A stretch of DNA of 64,000 nucleotides from Macrocystis pyrifera (lineage: Eukaryota > Sar > Phaeophyceae > Laminariales > Laminariaceae): positions 8,286,254-8,350,253 of the forward strand of contig JASSKH010000017.1 in the NCBI GenBank assembly GCA_031763025.1, written 5' to 3'. The translations under genes and the position numbers were made by a program. A model generated the notes under the pieces. That model was not told the DNA's origin. It saw only the letters and a program-made list of their open reading frames with translations, and did not search any database. Every line of letters starts with the position of its first letter. Positions within the stretch are counted from its first letter, which is position 1. Shown here in pieces: positions 24,046-37,100 of the stretch.

Positions 24046-25194
24046 GGGGGCGGGGGGGTGAGGGGGGGGGGCATGGTATGGGCAACTGCTTTGACGGTGC
24101 TCACTACGGTAGAGTCTTATCTCTACCGGCGGCACCGAGCATCAAATAAATTGAAGACGGCGATGTTGTCGGTTGAGCCAACAACGGCGGAATCTTCTGA
24201 AGACCGGGCGATGTCGTAGGTGTCATTTTTGTGTATGTTGCCCGAGTTCCCGAGGTCTCGATATTGTGCACCGGCAATCCTTTCATGCTCCAGCCCCCAA
24301 CGCGTGCCAGCCATCGCCTTTGTTGCACGCCTAATATACTTGATACGAAGAGATCTAAGGCCGTGCACGGGAAAATGATGGGTGGGCGAATAACATCGTG
24401 TATCTCCTATTTCTGCCGAATGGGTCAACCGGGTCGGTCTATCCGCTCGTCAGCACAACGAGTTTGTAGTCAGCGCAACCAGTTCCAGTTCTAGACTAGT
24501 TGGTGGCTTGATTCCGTGCTGGAGGGGGAAAACTGGGCGTGGACTGCCTGACAAAAAAAACGTGTGCTGCAAGTAGGTGAAACAACTACATGACGTCGAA
24601 TTATCGATGTCGACGGTGCCCCTCAGCGCTGACTCGTCAGCCCCCCCCGCTTGTTACTACGCGGCTCTCCGCCTTCAACCGTTTTCGTGCAAAGCGGAAT
24701 GCATCGTTTTCCAACCAGCCTCACGCCCGTCCCCAGGCTACCAGAAGAAGCTGGAATGACTGGAGCCCTTGCGAGTCCCCAGGGTACAAGGAGCTGAAAT
24801 TACTGAGTACCCGAAAAAAAAAATCAACACAGCTCCAACGACAACTCACAAGCATCTCTTCTGTACCGCCACGACCACCAGCAATAACAATAGCAACCAC
24901 AACAACGCACCCGGTCCTCGTGCGGATTGGTCGAAGCGCTCGCGCCGCCTCAACAGCGGCAAGCAACAGGTCCAGCAGCTGCTGCAGCATCAAGTATCTC
25001 TTCGTGTATTCTGCCGTATTTGAGATGCTCACGTTGTTGATCTTAGCCATGACCATCGTGTGTGATCAAGTGTGATCACTAAAAACAAAATAAGTTTTAC
25101 GGTGGTGATCATTTGATTTCTGCGAAATAATCAAAAGCGATTTTCTGATTTCTGTGAAACAATCAAAAAGCGAATTTCTCCTGTTGTCTTGGAA

Positions 25195-25540
25195 TCGTGT
25201 AGTCAACTCTTTGGTCAGGTGAAAATGTGATTTCTTGCTGAACTTACCGAGCAGAACCACGAGACTATGTGGGCAGCGGCGGGTGGCACGTGTCAAGCCA
25301 TCACCGCGAGCGCGTCGCCGTGGCTTGCTTAAGCGTGGATGTTGCAACGGTTTGTCTTGGAAAGTGACTCCGGCCTTTGATCAGGCGGGAAAAAGCGCGT
25401 AGTGCGATTTCTCGCTGAACTTACCGAACAGAACCACGAGGATTTAGATGGGAAGCGGCGGGTGACACGTGTCAAGTGTGAAGCCGCCTCCGCGAGAGCG
25501 TGACCGTGGATTTTGCTTGAGCGTGGATGTTTCAACGACG
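25195..25540. repeat. Diverged ~175-bp tandem duplication
   Basis: Both units contain GATTTCTTGCTGAACTTACC (or GATTTCTCGC...), GAGCAGAACCACGAG, AGCGGCGGGTGRCACGTGTC and a TTGAGCGTGGATGTT-like end. Confidence 0.8.
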
Positions 25541-25949
25541 GTAAAAAAACCGAGGTCAAATGGCTGTTCAAAAAACCAAACACGGTCAGAAAACCACCGT
25601 AAGAAAAAAAAAAGTGCGTTTAAGAAAAATTGGAGTTTTTTTTTCGTGGTGGAAATAGAAGTAACTATATTAATATTGAAAATCCAAAAAGAGACTTGGA
25701 ATTACTCCGATCCCTTTTTTAATGGCACGGCTAAAACATGACCGAAACACCAGCCGGACTGTCCTATCTGGGCTGCTACGATTACATTACCACTAAGTTA
25801 GTGTCTCTTTTGTCTCTAAAACGGGGGGGGGGGGGGGGCAGTCAGTCACACACACAGTTGTGTTTTCTCGCGCCGAGTACGCGAGCGTTTGCAGCACACA
25901 CTGTTGTGCTTGAGGGACGACGTCCGATTGCGATATCGTTCCCGGCCTC

Positions 25950-26060
25950 TCTCGCTATAAAAGCTAATACCGGGGGGCAAGCCAACCACCAACCACGATC
26001 GGTCTCATCCTACCAAGGAGGAAACCATGCCGTCAGACAGACGCGTGCTTACAGTGAGTG
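25950..26060 (+). promoter_or_regulatory. Possible TATA promoter with a short first exon
   Basis: CTATAAAAG at about 25955 is followed about 70 bp later by AAACCATGCCGTCAGACAG and a donor-like ACAGTGAGTGG. The layout fits a core promoter and first exon, but no second exon is apparent; a mobile-element promoter is equally possible. Confidence 0.25.
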
Positions 26061-26379
26061 GTATCGTGTATCATACTACCCAAAAAAAAGTCTGAGGCTC
26101 CTCACTTATTGAGAGCTCCCATACCTCGCCCAAAAAAAGACCGGCTTTCTACGTACCAGAAAAAAAGCCCGAATGCCCAGTTCCCTGTATCTCAACCGGT
26201 TTAGAGCTGCACTCCCGTTATAAAGGAACAATTCGGGGAAACTTAGTTGGATTTAGAGTTGGGTGTGCGTTTCTGTGCAGTGCAGTAGTACTAAAACAGC
26301 GGATCCAAAATAATGCGTAGCTACTCTGTTGAGGCGCCGCCGTCCCGTCAGTGACCCATACTCCCATCGTACGTAGTAC

Positions 26380-27415
26380 GGTCTTGGTCAACCTTCAACG
26401 CTAACAAGACTTCTTGAAGGCTGCGCCTGGGATTCGGCGAGGGGGAGAAGCCGTGTCGAGGTATCACAACACAACGCCGACCCCCGTTGACAGCTTCTGC
26501 GCCAAAGCTTCGGAGGGTGTAAAACAAGTGACACCAAGGGGACAAGACACAGCACCAAACGCCGGTCGACAGATGCAACGCCTGGTCTTCACAAAAGGCT
26601 GCAAACAGTTCAACCAGGAACCTCGTTTGGTGTACTATTAATAGCTTCGGGTGGGGGTCTAAAACAAGTCAGACCAAAGGAACAAAAACCGACGTTTGTT
26701 GACGGTGCTGATGGTGCAAAAGAAACAGTCCAAAACCAACTTAACAAAAATACCAGGGCTCGGTGATGGCAGCGCCCTGCACATCTTTGGGCGTTAGGTT
26801 GAATACGGCTAACCAAGATGCATTCGCTGCTACAGTAGTTACGCCTGATCTTCGGAAAGGTTAAAACACATCGGACATGCTACGCTGGACGTAACTATAG
26901 GGAGCAATTAGTCTTCATATTAATGTATAATCGGTCCTTATATTTACGCCCAGAGTGGTATCAGATAGATAGATCATCTAGATCATCTATTGTAGATCCC
27001 AACCTGCCGTTTGGAGATGATGTGGACGATCTGTGCAGTACAGATACAAAACGCACGACTGTAGTAGTTCACGCAGATTACACAGTTCCAACCCGGCAAC
27101 ATGAGCCACTGTAGATCGCACAGATCAGAAACATATGTATCTATCTGCCTTGAAAGTTCTAGATTATGCAAGTGGGAATCAATCATCTATTCGATACGTG
27201 GAAGGTTGAACAACCGCTCAGTCGAGGACCTCGTTGATAGCTGCGCCTAAGCTTGGGAAGATGTACAAAAAAAAAGAAACAGAGTCAAACCAAGGAACAA
27301 CACCAACGCTCGTTTGACAGTTGACAGCTGCGCTTCATCTTCGGAAGGTTGGAAACAATTCCATCAAGAAGCAGCGTCTCCGCTCATTGTTAGCTGCGCC
27401 CGAGCTTTGGGGGCA
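26380..27415. repeat. Degenerate direct repeats (GACAGCTGCGCC..AGCTTCGG family)
   Basis: About four or five spaced blocks with GTTGACAGCTGCGC, AGCTTCGGAAGG and AACAAGTCA.ACCAAGGAACA-like words at about 26480, 26640, 27230 and 27320. Confidence 0.55.
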
Positions 27416-27417
27416 GT

Positions 27418-27418
<1 letters not shown>

Positions 27419-27462
<44 letters not shown>
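27419..27462. repeat. G44 homopolymer
   Basis: 44 consecutive G. A C37 run follows at 28017-28053, in the opposite sense. Confidence 0.95.
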
Positions 27463-27463
<1 letters not shown>

Positions 27464-28015
27464 GGCACACCGCGGCAAATGCTGAAAAAAGCCGGGAAGC
27501 CTCTTTTTTATACCCCAGGGTCGGCTCCATGAATAAACACTGAATATCCCAAACGTCGGTCGGCAACATGCACCATGCGCACGCAGCATCTATTGCGTGG
27601 CTCGCCAATGCCAGGCTCGCCATGAGCCATCACAGGTAGGAACTTAACCCTCTCCCCCCAGCCTCGAAACAACCCTTTCGAGCTCCCCCAGACCACGGCA
27701 CACGACACTGGAAACACACAGCACCTCCACTTGCACGGGCGGACGAACGGGTACGTACACGCAAACAAACACGCCACGCATGCACGCACGTGTATCACAA
27801 GCTTTTCAGATTAAACAACACCACCACCACTAGGAAAACAAAAACACACAAAAACAAAAAAAAACGAAAAACAAAAAAACAAAAAAAAAACAGTGTTTGG
27901 TAAAAACACAGCAGTGACAACCCCCAGACTGGCCTGGCTGCCTTTTCAAGGTGCGCGCTTTCAGGCGCTCAAAATGCACGAAATGCGGAGGGCATATACA
28001 TGCTCTCCGGCATCC

Positions 28016-28016
<1 letters not shown>

Positions 28017-28053
<37 letters not shown>
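28017..28053. repeat. C37 homopolymer
   Basis: 37 consecutive C just beyond the 3' end of SDS22, likely in or near its untranslated region. Confidence 0.95.
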
Positions 28054-28055
<2 letters not shown>

Positions 28056-28180
28056 CCTCCCTCTCCCCCCTGCCTTCTGTCTCTCTCAAGTTATAGTATT
28101 AGAGCGCTCCCGCGACACACCCCCTCGACATTATACGCCGGTCGAGAACCCCAGCCATGAATTAGTCTCCGTCAGCGGCA

Positions 28181-31100
28181 TCAGCGGGCGACACCTGTGG
28201 CGTCGATCTGCGTGAGGGTGGGCAGCACCAGGGCCAGTCGCTTGCGGTACTCGAAGTCCCTGCCGGGTTAAGGCGAGCGAGCGCACGGCAGTACGATGCA
28301 GAGGGGACGGGGGACGGAGGGGGACGGGGGGGGGGGACCGTGCGTTCGGCTGCTTTGTGCATACAAAAGTACAATCGGAATGACGCCGCAATGCCCAGCG
28401 AACGATGTGGAGCCGCGATGCTGTTGAAACGCCGGCCTAGCGGTGTTCAAGGATGGTGAACTTTCCGCCCGACGCTTCCCAGGCATATGCCGCCGGGGGG
28501 GTACACGTCGTCATGCATGGCCGTAGTAGTGTGGCCATAGACCCTCGCATCCCTATAATGCAAGGCCAAGACCGAGCACGTCGGGTTATCACCGACCAGG
28601 CACAAAACACTGCTTGCGCCAAGCGCGAAGCGAAACGTGAGGTGCTCGGCGAGTCGCATGGAGGGTGAGCTGCGTCCTATTGGTACTGAGAACCAACTGT
28701 GAGGCGGGCCTCGAACGAATTGCTTCGTTTCCCGATGTGGCCACTTTCAGCCACAGCAAATGGGTATACCAGGTACCATGTAACTACCTCGAGGGTTCCT
28801 TTTGCTGTAATTGACCGCGGATAGTACAGAAAGCTGAAAAGTGAAAGCGACGGTAAAAAAAGAAACAAAAAGACAGACAGACAGACAGACAGAGAACGCA
28901 ATACAGCACAGTTGAAGAGAAAGTACAAGTACAACACAGCGCAATACCGGGCGAAGCACATTGCAGTACAACACGAACACATCTTCCTTCGCGAGTGCCG
29001 GGCCTAGCCCAAATGGGCGCCTTGCCGACGATAGAGAACGAAAACGCTCCAACTGCAGCCGACAGATTATCGATTCCCACTGCATGCTCCACACGCTTCT
29101 ACGAGCTGGTCACAGCAAAAGCGCAACATTCAACAATCGGGCAGTAACACAATGAATATACTGAAACTCGCAGCCCAAAAAGCAAAGTATATCCGCGTGA
29201 CCGCATCTACCGGGGGAGCACATCCGTGAGGCTGGTTTTGGCGTGCGAGCTGTAGTTCGTGAGATACGTGAACTGCTGGTGATACTTGCGGAGGCGTCGT
29301 TGCATAGGGGTTTATGCGGTCCACACTGAAACCCATATGGTTCTTCCGCAGACCATCAATCGGTCAGTACGTGAATAATTCGACGTTAGACCTGATGACA
29401 TGATCGTATCAATAAGGGCAAGACGTCCGTGACAACTGCTCTATTCTGCAAGACGTACAAGGCTGTTACAAGAAACGCCTGCCAAAGTACTGGAACAATG
29501 TATTGAGTTATTTGGGAACCTTAGGAGAACTATTTTTTTTCGCGGATATCACTTTTGCGCCCTGATTGAAGAGTTGGAACTCGAGCTTTGACAAGGGGTG
29601 TTCATGATCATACGAAAAGACACGAGACTGGTCTTCTACATTTTTGTTGTTTTTTGTCCGCAATTTATAGGGTAAAGTTGCCGGAAAAGAACGAAAAAAA
29701 GTTAAAATGAACCTCTTGAACAAAAAAAAACTGCGTTTGAAAAAAGGCAATAATGACGTTTTTTCGTACGTTTGTGAAGGGACAGCCATGCCAAATTTTG
29801 TTTTCCAACTGATCTTCAATCAGGGCGCAAAATTTTGAAGCCTTGCTCTCGCTGGAACCGGTTCGTAATGTACAATGATAATAATACGGGGGACCATAGT
29901 AAATAGGACCAAATATTGTAAGAAAAAATAGGTAAACATACAAGTTTTTGTGTGTACCGTGGGTTCTATTTACTGTGGTCCCCCGTGATAGCATGATCTA
30001 GCTTATCTTGTCGGGTGGGACCCGTGTAATCTGCATGATCCCGCCCATGTTTCCTGAGTTGGATATGTACTTTGCAGCTCCCTGTACAACTCATCACAAC
30101 GGCAGGTGAGGAGTTAGATCATCTATCTGTAGATCATGATCTATCTGTAGATGACCTGTATGGTCTGCCTAAGGTGTGAACTGCACCTGTCCTTAAAAAA
30201 AACTTACAACTACGCAGCACACTATTAATGGATGATCCCGGAAAAGAAACAACATCAAAGAGGAAAAAAAAAAAAAAAAAGGACAAAAAAAAAACACCGA
30301 AGAGGGGGAAAAAAAATAAAAATAAAAAACGGACACATAAAAAAACACACACACAAACAGGGTGGATGCCATGTTATCTTATCAGGCTCTCACTTGTACA
30401 GGGGGTTGTGCTCTAGGTACAGGCAGGTCAGGCTCCTGAGGGGCTTCAGCGTGTCCAAGGCTTCGAAAGTCGAGATCAGGTTGCCGCTCATCTGGCGCGC
30501 ACGGGTGGGCAGGTGGGGTGGGGTGGGGTGGGGTGAGGTGGGGTGGTGTGGGCATGTATGTGGTGGGTGGGCCGCCACGGGAAAAAAATATATCGAGCGG
30601 GCGCGGGCGGGCGGGCGGGCGGTCACCGCTATCTGCACCTACACGAAAACTGCGATGGGATCAAGAGAATCACGCAGTGCCTCGTTGAAAGAAGAAACAC
30701 CCACGCACACCCACACCCACACCCACACCCACACCCACACAAGCCTCCAAACAAAACAATGCAAACCCCATGGAGGCCGGAGAGGGCCTGTTACAAGACG
30801 TTATTCCAGCATGAAATTAAAAAAAAAAACGCAGTGCATCGTGAGCCTTTCTTATGACTTACCCAAAGGTCGGTGAGGCAGCCGAGGTGCTGCAGACCGT
30901 CGAAATCGGTGATCTTGTTTCTCGACAGATCCAGCGTATCCAGGTTAACCTGAGAAAAAAACGAGCAGGAGGAGGAGGAGGAGGAGGAGGAAGAGGGACA
31001 ACAAACAGGCCGAAGTAAGCAGAAAGGAAGCAGGCGGCGCAGGATTTTGTCAGACGGTGCGATTGATCAACACCCACCGCATACGGAACGGCCACCCTGT

Positions 31101-34100
31101 ACTGTCGGAAGTCTGCAACCCTAGGCAGTCTGTACGCACGGTGTTGTCGGATAGTGAGGCGTTCGCGTTAGGCAGGCGCCAGGACCGTCCGCGAGAGGGG
31201 GAGGGGGGCAGGGGGCGCGGGGGGAGAGGTAGAGGAGGGCGAGGGGGAGGAGGAGGGGGGGGAAGGAGAGTGAAGACGGGGAGGAGGGGGCGAAGGGGGG
31301 GGGGGGGGGGGCGTACTCGATAGGAGAGATGTACTCGATCTCATGCATGGCCGTAGTCGTATGACCATAGACCCTCGCATCCCTACAATGCCGGGACGGA
31401 GCATGTCGGGTTTTCACCGACCAGGCAGGCATTGCTTGCACCAAGCGCGAAGCGAAACGTGAGGTGTCCGGCGAGTCGCATGAAGGGTGAGCTGCATCCT
31501 ACTAAGAACCGCTTATGAGGCGGACTTGCATATGGATGACAGCTTCAATGAGTTAGTTTGATTTCCGGTGTGGCCACGTCCAGAGACAGTAATGGGGGAG
31601 TACTATGTAACTGCCTCTTGGGTGCCTTACCTTGAACACTAAGTGATACGATCAACTCCCTTGTGCAGAGTAAAGGTTATTTACTTCGCACAAATGATCT
31701 AACTAGACGACCAGCTGTGGGCGACCGCCAAAAAAACAAACAAAACAAAAAACCGGTACCCTGGATGTCTAGCTCACGTAGTGAGCAGTGAGCGGCATCT
31801 TTTACAGTGTCGTTGCCAACCGACGCCAACCCAACCCATATATAATATATATTCCTTGCGCGCGCGTGACACGACGCATCCACTCGCGGTTTGCATGACG
31901 TCGGCATCAAACACATCAAACAGAGGCGTGCTTGCTGAGGGGAGGGGGGGGGGGGTGGCACGTGACGCTTCGCCTCGTACACAGCGTGCGCGCAGGCAAA
32001 GCCGGAAAAGCCGCAGGGGAAAGCTGCTGCTACGGTACACGTCGTACACAAGAGTACCTCTGCGGATCATGTTTCCAGATAAAAACAAACTACGGGTTGG
32101 TTCAAGCTGAACCCAGAAAAAAAAAATCAGAGTCGGAAGATCACGCCGTTACCATTACGGGGGTCCATAGTTAACAGGACCTATGGTGTACATAAAAACC
32201 TATATACTTACGTATTTTTACAAACAAAATTTGGGCCCATTAACTATGGACCCCCCGTAACAGTAGGTCCTGAAAGTTCGCACACGTGTTATATCAGCCC
32301 CCTCTCGTCAACGAACGGTGGGTTTTCGTTTAGTTTTATTACGGGGGTCCATAGTTAACGGGACCAAATTTTGTTAGTAAAAATAGGTAAATATATAGGT
32401 TTTTATGTGTACCGTAGGTCCTATTAACTATGGACCCCCGTAATAGTGTTTCGTCAGATTTTTGTTTTGGTTTTATTATTGGGAATTTTAGGCCTTATGG
32501 AACACTAAATTCCCGACGAAAAAAAAAGAAAAGACCGTTCGTCAACGCGTCGACAGGGGGTTACAGAACACGAGTGCGGAAAACATACGTATTTGCGCAG
32601 TTGCCTTGTAATTACTCAGCTTCAGTATGGGCTAAACTTAGGCGTTAAAAATGACTCGATATCGCCCCTGCGCAGTCAGATATTTCGAATATTTGCGCAA
32701 GAAAAACTACAGACATGCCTTTGGGGGGGGGGGGGTGTACCCGGAGCCGGCTCGTTCAGAAACAAAAAAATGAGAAAAAAAAAAAGCTTTTTTTCCAAGG
32801 GAAACGCCTTGCTGTTTGCTGACCGTTTTTCAAGCCCCCGTGGTTGGTCGGGACACGCTTTCGCCGCCGACGCCAAGGTCTAAGACCTCAACCGAAAAAA
32901 ACTGTCTATTGTCACCCTGTTCCACTGTTTATGGCGGTCAGTAGGACACAAAAATATGTGACACTCGAGTATATATCGCGAAGAGGCGTTCGTGGCCGAC
33001 AAAAATGTACCGGGCGGGGGGGGGCGTTCAGCTTGAACCAGCCCATGCAGTCGTAGCGTGCATGGACCTGCTTCTTTTTCCCCGCGGGGGAGACAAAGCG
33101 CCAACGCACCAGAAAGCGTTCCACACCCGCAAGGGGTCACCACCTACCGTGGAGCACCTCCTGCAGGTCCTAGCCTGCGCTTGTTTTATTTTTTTTCGTC
33201 GAGAGTTGAGGGTTCCTTAAGGCCCAAAATTCCCAATAAGAAAACCAAAACAAAAATCTGACGAAAAACTACAAAATGCTAATAAAAATAGGGAAACATA
33301 TAGGCTTTGTGTTTTGTGCAAGGTCCAGGATAAGCCGCTGCCCTTCGAAGGCAGATAAAACATATCCAACCCACGAGATACCAGGTATGCGCCAGGTCAC
33401 GCAGATCATTCGGCTCCCACCCGGCGACATGAGCTGGGTCACACAGGTGAAACAGATCATCTGCCCTCGAGAGAGCTAGATCGTGAAGCGGAAAGTACTG
33501 ATGTGTCGTACCGTAGTTGTGGACCGTTCCATCGATGGCCACAGAACTACTGTAGCGCACGCAGCTACGGAGCACATCAGAAACGTTTCTCCCCTGAAAG
33601 TTCATCCATTAATACAAGATGATCTGTAGACGATCTGTAGATGATCTGTAGATGATCTGTAGACGATCTGTAGATGATCTGTAGATGATCTGTAGTTGTC
33701 AACTGTTCCATCACTGCATCAGTAGCGCGGTGACGGAGCGTGCATCGGGTCGGTCTTCACGCACGCCAAGGTAAGGTTTTAATAGCAGAGATACACCATT
33801 TTTTTTCTTCTGAGGTCCCTCACGGGAGGAGATCTATGTTACTATTAATCCTAACTGTAGTAAAAGTCGTTGTGAGAAAAATGAAAGTGCAATGGTTGAG
33901 AAAAATGAAAGCGCAATGGTTGATGAAAAAGCCCTTTGGCCTTGGTATACAAAAAAAAAAAAAAACGCAAACGCAAAAGCAAAAAAAAAACGAATGACCG
34001 ACCTTCCGACGATTTTGGGATAAGAAACCCCCCCCCCCCCCCCCCCCGTCTTTCCGAAAATATTTCATCCCAAAAAAGTGCCACCTCTCTCGTAGCAAGC

Positions 34101-37100
34101 AAAGCGGCTATCCTTTATTTTCCTCCGACAGATACACCATACAGATCAGATCCTCAGTTCGTGATCTATTCCGGGGGGCCATATTAAATAGGACCTACGG
34201 TGCACACAAAATCCTATATATTTACCTATTTTTACCAACAATATTTGGCCCTGTTTACTATGGTCCCCCGTAATAGCTTTTTTTCTCGGGAGACAGATCC
34301 CTGGTGTGCACGATCTGCACAAATCTAGGAGACCGTTTTTTTTTCCGGATGAGATCTGCAGCAGATCTTGTGCGGTACATACGGCTCTTCCACGACGTAT
34401 CTTACCATATTAACAGCGGGAAACATACAGAAGGTTCCACGGTAACAGTGCATGAGCTAGATCGTCATGTACTGAAACAGATCACGATCTGTCCCCATGA
34501 TTGGAAGGGCCCCACGCACCTGCGAACCGAGGCCCTCTGCGCTCTCGATGAGGTTGTGCGACAAGTACAGCTCCCTCAGTTCCGTGAGCCCCTCGAGCCC
34601 CTCAATGGCGGTCAGCCTGCAATGCACGGGGGGGGGGGGGGGGAAATGCAGAGCATGGGAGGCGGGCGGCAATAGCCCCAAGAAATGAGAAGAGGGGTCT
34701 TCGGATACGTAACGCTCAGCAACACGCTGCTACGCGCAGCTCATGATGGGGACGAGGGTAGCAGCAACGCCATGCCGAGGACACGAGGCCCATGCTGCGT
34801 GGTGACCTTAAGACGAACGTCATCGACGGGAGGGGGGGGAGTCACACGCGTGTATATACCATGGGTAGCACACCCTGTACACGATTTTCGAAAACCGACA
34901 CGAGAATATACGAGCACGTTCAGACTACACGCCATTCGAAACCACCATAAACCACGAACACGCGCCTTTCCAAACGAAAGAAATATGCCTACGTATCAGA
35001 CGCGTGATTTTTTTCAAACAAAGAAACGTATACCTGGCATACCATACACCGTGGTGTATATAACGGAACGGAACAAAAATCGTAAGGGGTTCAACTTTTT
35101 TTTTCGCGCGAATCGTAACAAAAATCACATAGTATTATACCGACATAAAGTGTAGCACCTTAAGCGTAAGTGGTGCCCCCCGTACCGTAGCAGCGGACAA
35201 AACAAAAATCCCCCCCAACACAAAAACGCCACAAGACGGAGTGCAACCCTTCGCAGTTGTAACACACTATATAGTCTGCACGGGAAAGGGGCATGGAAGA
35301 AAAATGCTTTGTCTTCATATTGACAGCCTAACGGTCTTTTGACATTTTCCGTCCGAAAAGGGTTCGTACCTGGTGCCAGGCAGCTTACCGGTACATAAAT
35401 CACGGGGCTCACACACAAATATACTCAAGTACCGTTGTTTTTGCACTTGCCTGAAGCATGGCGGCGGGACTCTTGGCATTATCACGTCGCCAAATTGCAG
35501 CTAACTACAGGGGCCATAAAAAAAACAATATTCAATCATGGACCTCTGTCCGCTTCGCATAGTTTGATGTTTCCTTCCTGAGCGAGCGTAGCGGGCGGCG
35601 GCGTAGGCCGCCCGCGGAGCGAAGCGCCTTGTATCTACTTACCGCCGTTTTTGCACTTGCCTGTTGCTCTGGACGTCAAGCCTCTTCAGCCCCACGAGCG
35701 TCGAGATCCCGCCGATCTGCGTGATCTTGTTTTTGCCCAACCACAGCTCCTCGAGAGATGTGCACCCTTCCAAACCGGATATTGACCTACGGCAGTTAAG
35801 CCGCACACCATCCATCACACCCGCGGGCGTTGGGGAAAAAACGAACCAAAGATTTAAAAAAAAAAATACTTTCGTATGTAAATATATACAAAAATACACT
35901 AACAAAAAATGAGCGAACGAACAAACAAACAAACAAACAAACAAACAAACAAACAAACCAACGAGTACGTAACAAAAACAAAACACTCGTGTGTAAGAGA
36001 GAGGGAGACGGACGTGCGGCGACGGGGGGTGGGGGGGGGGAGTGCACTCACTACTCAGTGTCTTGCATGGCCGTAGTCGTATGACCATAGAGGGAGACGG
36101 AGGTGCGGGGAGGGGAGGGGGAGGGGTACCAAGCAAAATCGACGTCCAACACCAACCGATAAAATGATACGGCTCGCTTTTAAGAATGAACCCGCACCCT
36201 CAGGGTCTGCTCACGAAAGAAGCGCAGCAGCTAGCTATCTAGCTAGCTGCCTAGCTAGCTGCCTGTCTGTCTGTCTGTCTGCCTGCCTGCCTGCCCGCGG
36301 CTATTGTGCGAGAGTGAAGAAGCGCGCCCTCAGGAGAACCGACGGCTCTATCCCTTTCAGAACGACAGCAGTCCCGTTTCGTTTCGGGGACGAACCGCTC
36401 AGACAAACCACTCCAAAATCTACCGTCGTTTATCCCCAAAGCGGTACTGCGGTCAACCTTGTCCTCAAATCCCTCACATAGGGACACGAGAGCGGTACAC
36501 GTTTGTGGGGGGGTCTCTATTACTTGGGGGACTAGCGCCGAATATTTTCTTGCGGTACATACGTGGCAAAAAAAAAAAAAAAAAAAAAAGGATCAAAAAA
36601 GAAAAAAAAATCAACACCTCCTGCAGAGCTCACGATCTATCTGTCCGTCCACAGCAGATCATCCTGCCGTTGTGACAATGCTGTGCATGGATCTGGACAG
36701 CGGACTACTACTGTAGAGCAGGTCCAGCCCACGAAAAGCACGCGTCCTATGTATGATCATGCAGGATAGTTGTACGCCTCCCACCCGGCCAAACATGAGC
36801 TGTCATCATCACAGATCGTACAGGTACACGTCAAGAACGGACACTTCATCAAAGATCTAGATCGTCCGAGGCGTGAACCAATCCATCGAAAAAAAAAAAA
36901 ACACCGCCGTCGCCATGCTGCTGCACCATTCCTCCCCGAAAACAACAGCCCATATTACGGAGGACCATAGTAAATAGGACCTACGGTACACACAAACACC
37001 AATATATTTCCCTATTTTTACCAACAATATTTGGTCCTATGTACTATGGTCTCCCGCCATAGTACACTGCTGTGGGTGTGGTTCCAGCGAAACGACAAAA

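Larger units (their letters stand above)
21062..25190. other. Intergenic, no gene seen
   Basis: Between two convergent genes. Contains MITE copy 1, repeat copy E and several open frames with no consistent splice signals or recognisable product. Confidence 0.5.

Noticed and set aside
28860-28985. Hydrophobic Leu/Phe/Ser minus-strand frames resembling membrane segments
   Set aside because: They arise from the (GACA)n microsatellite and A-rich intron sequence of SDS22.
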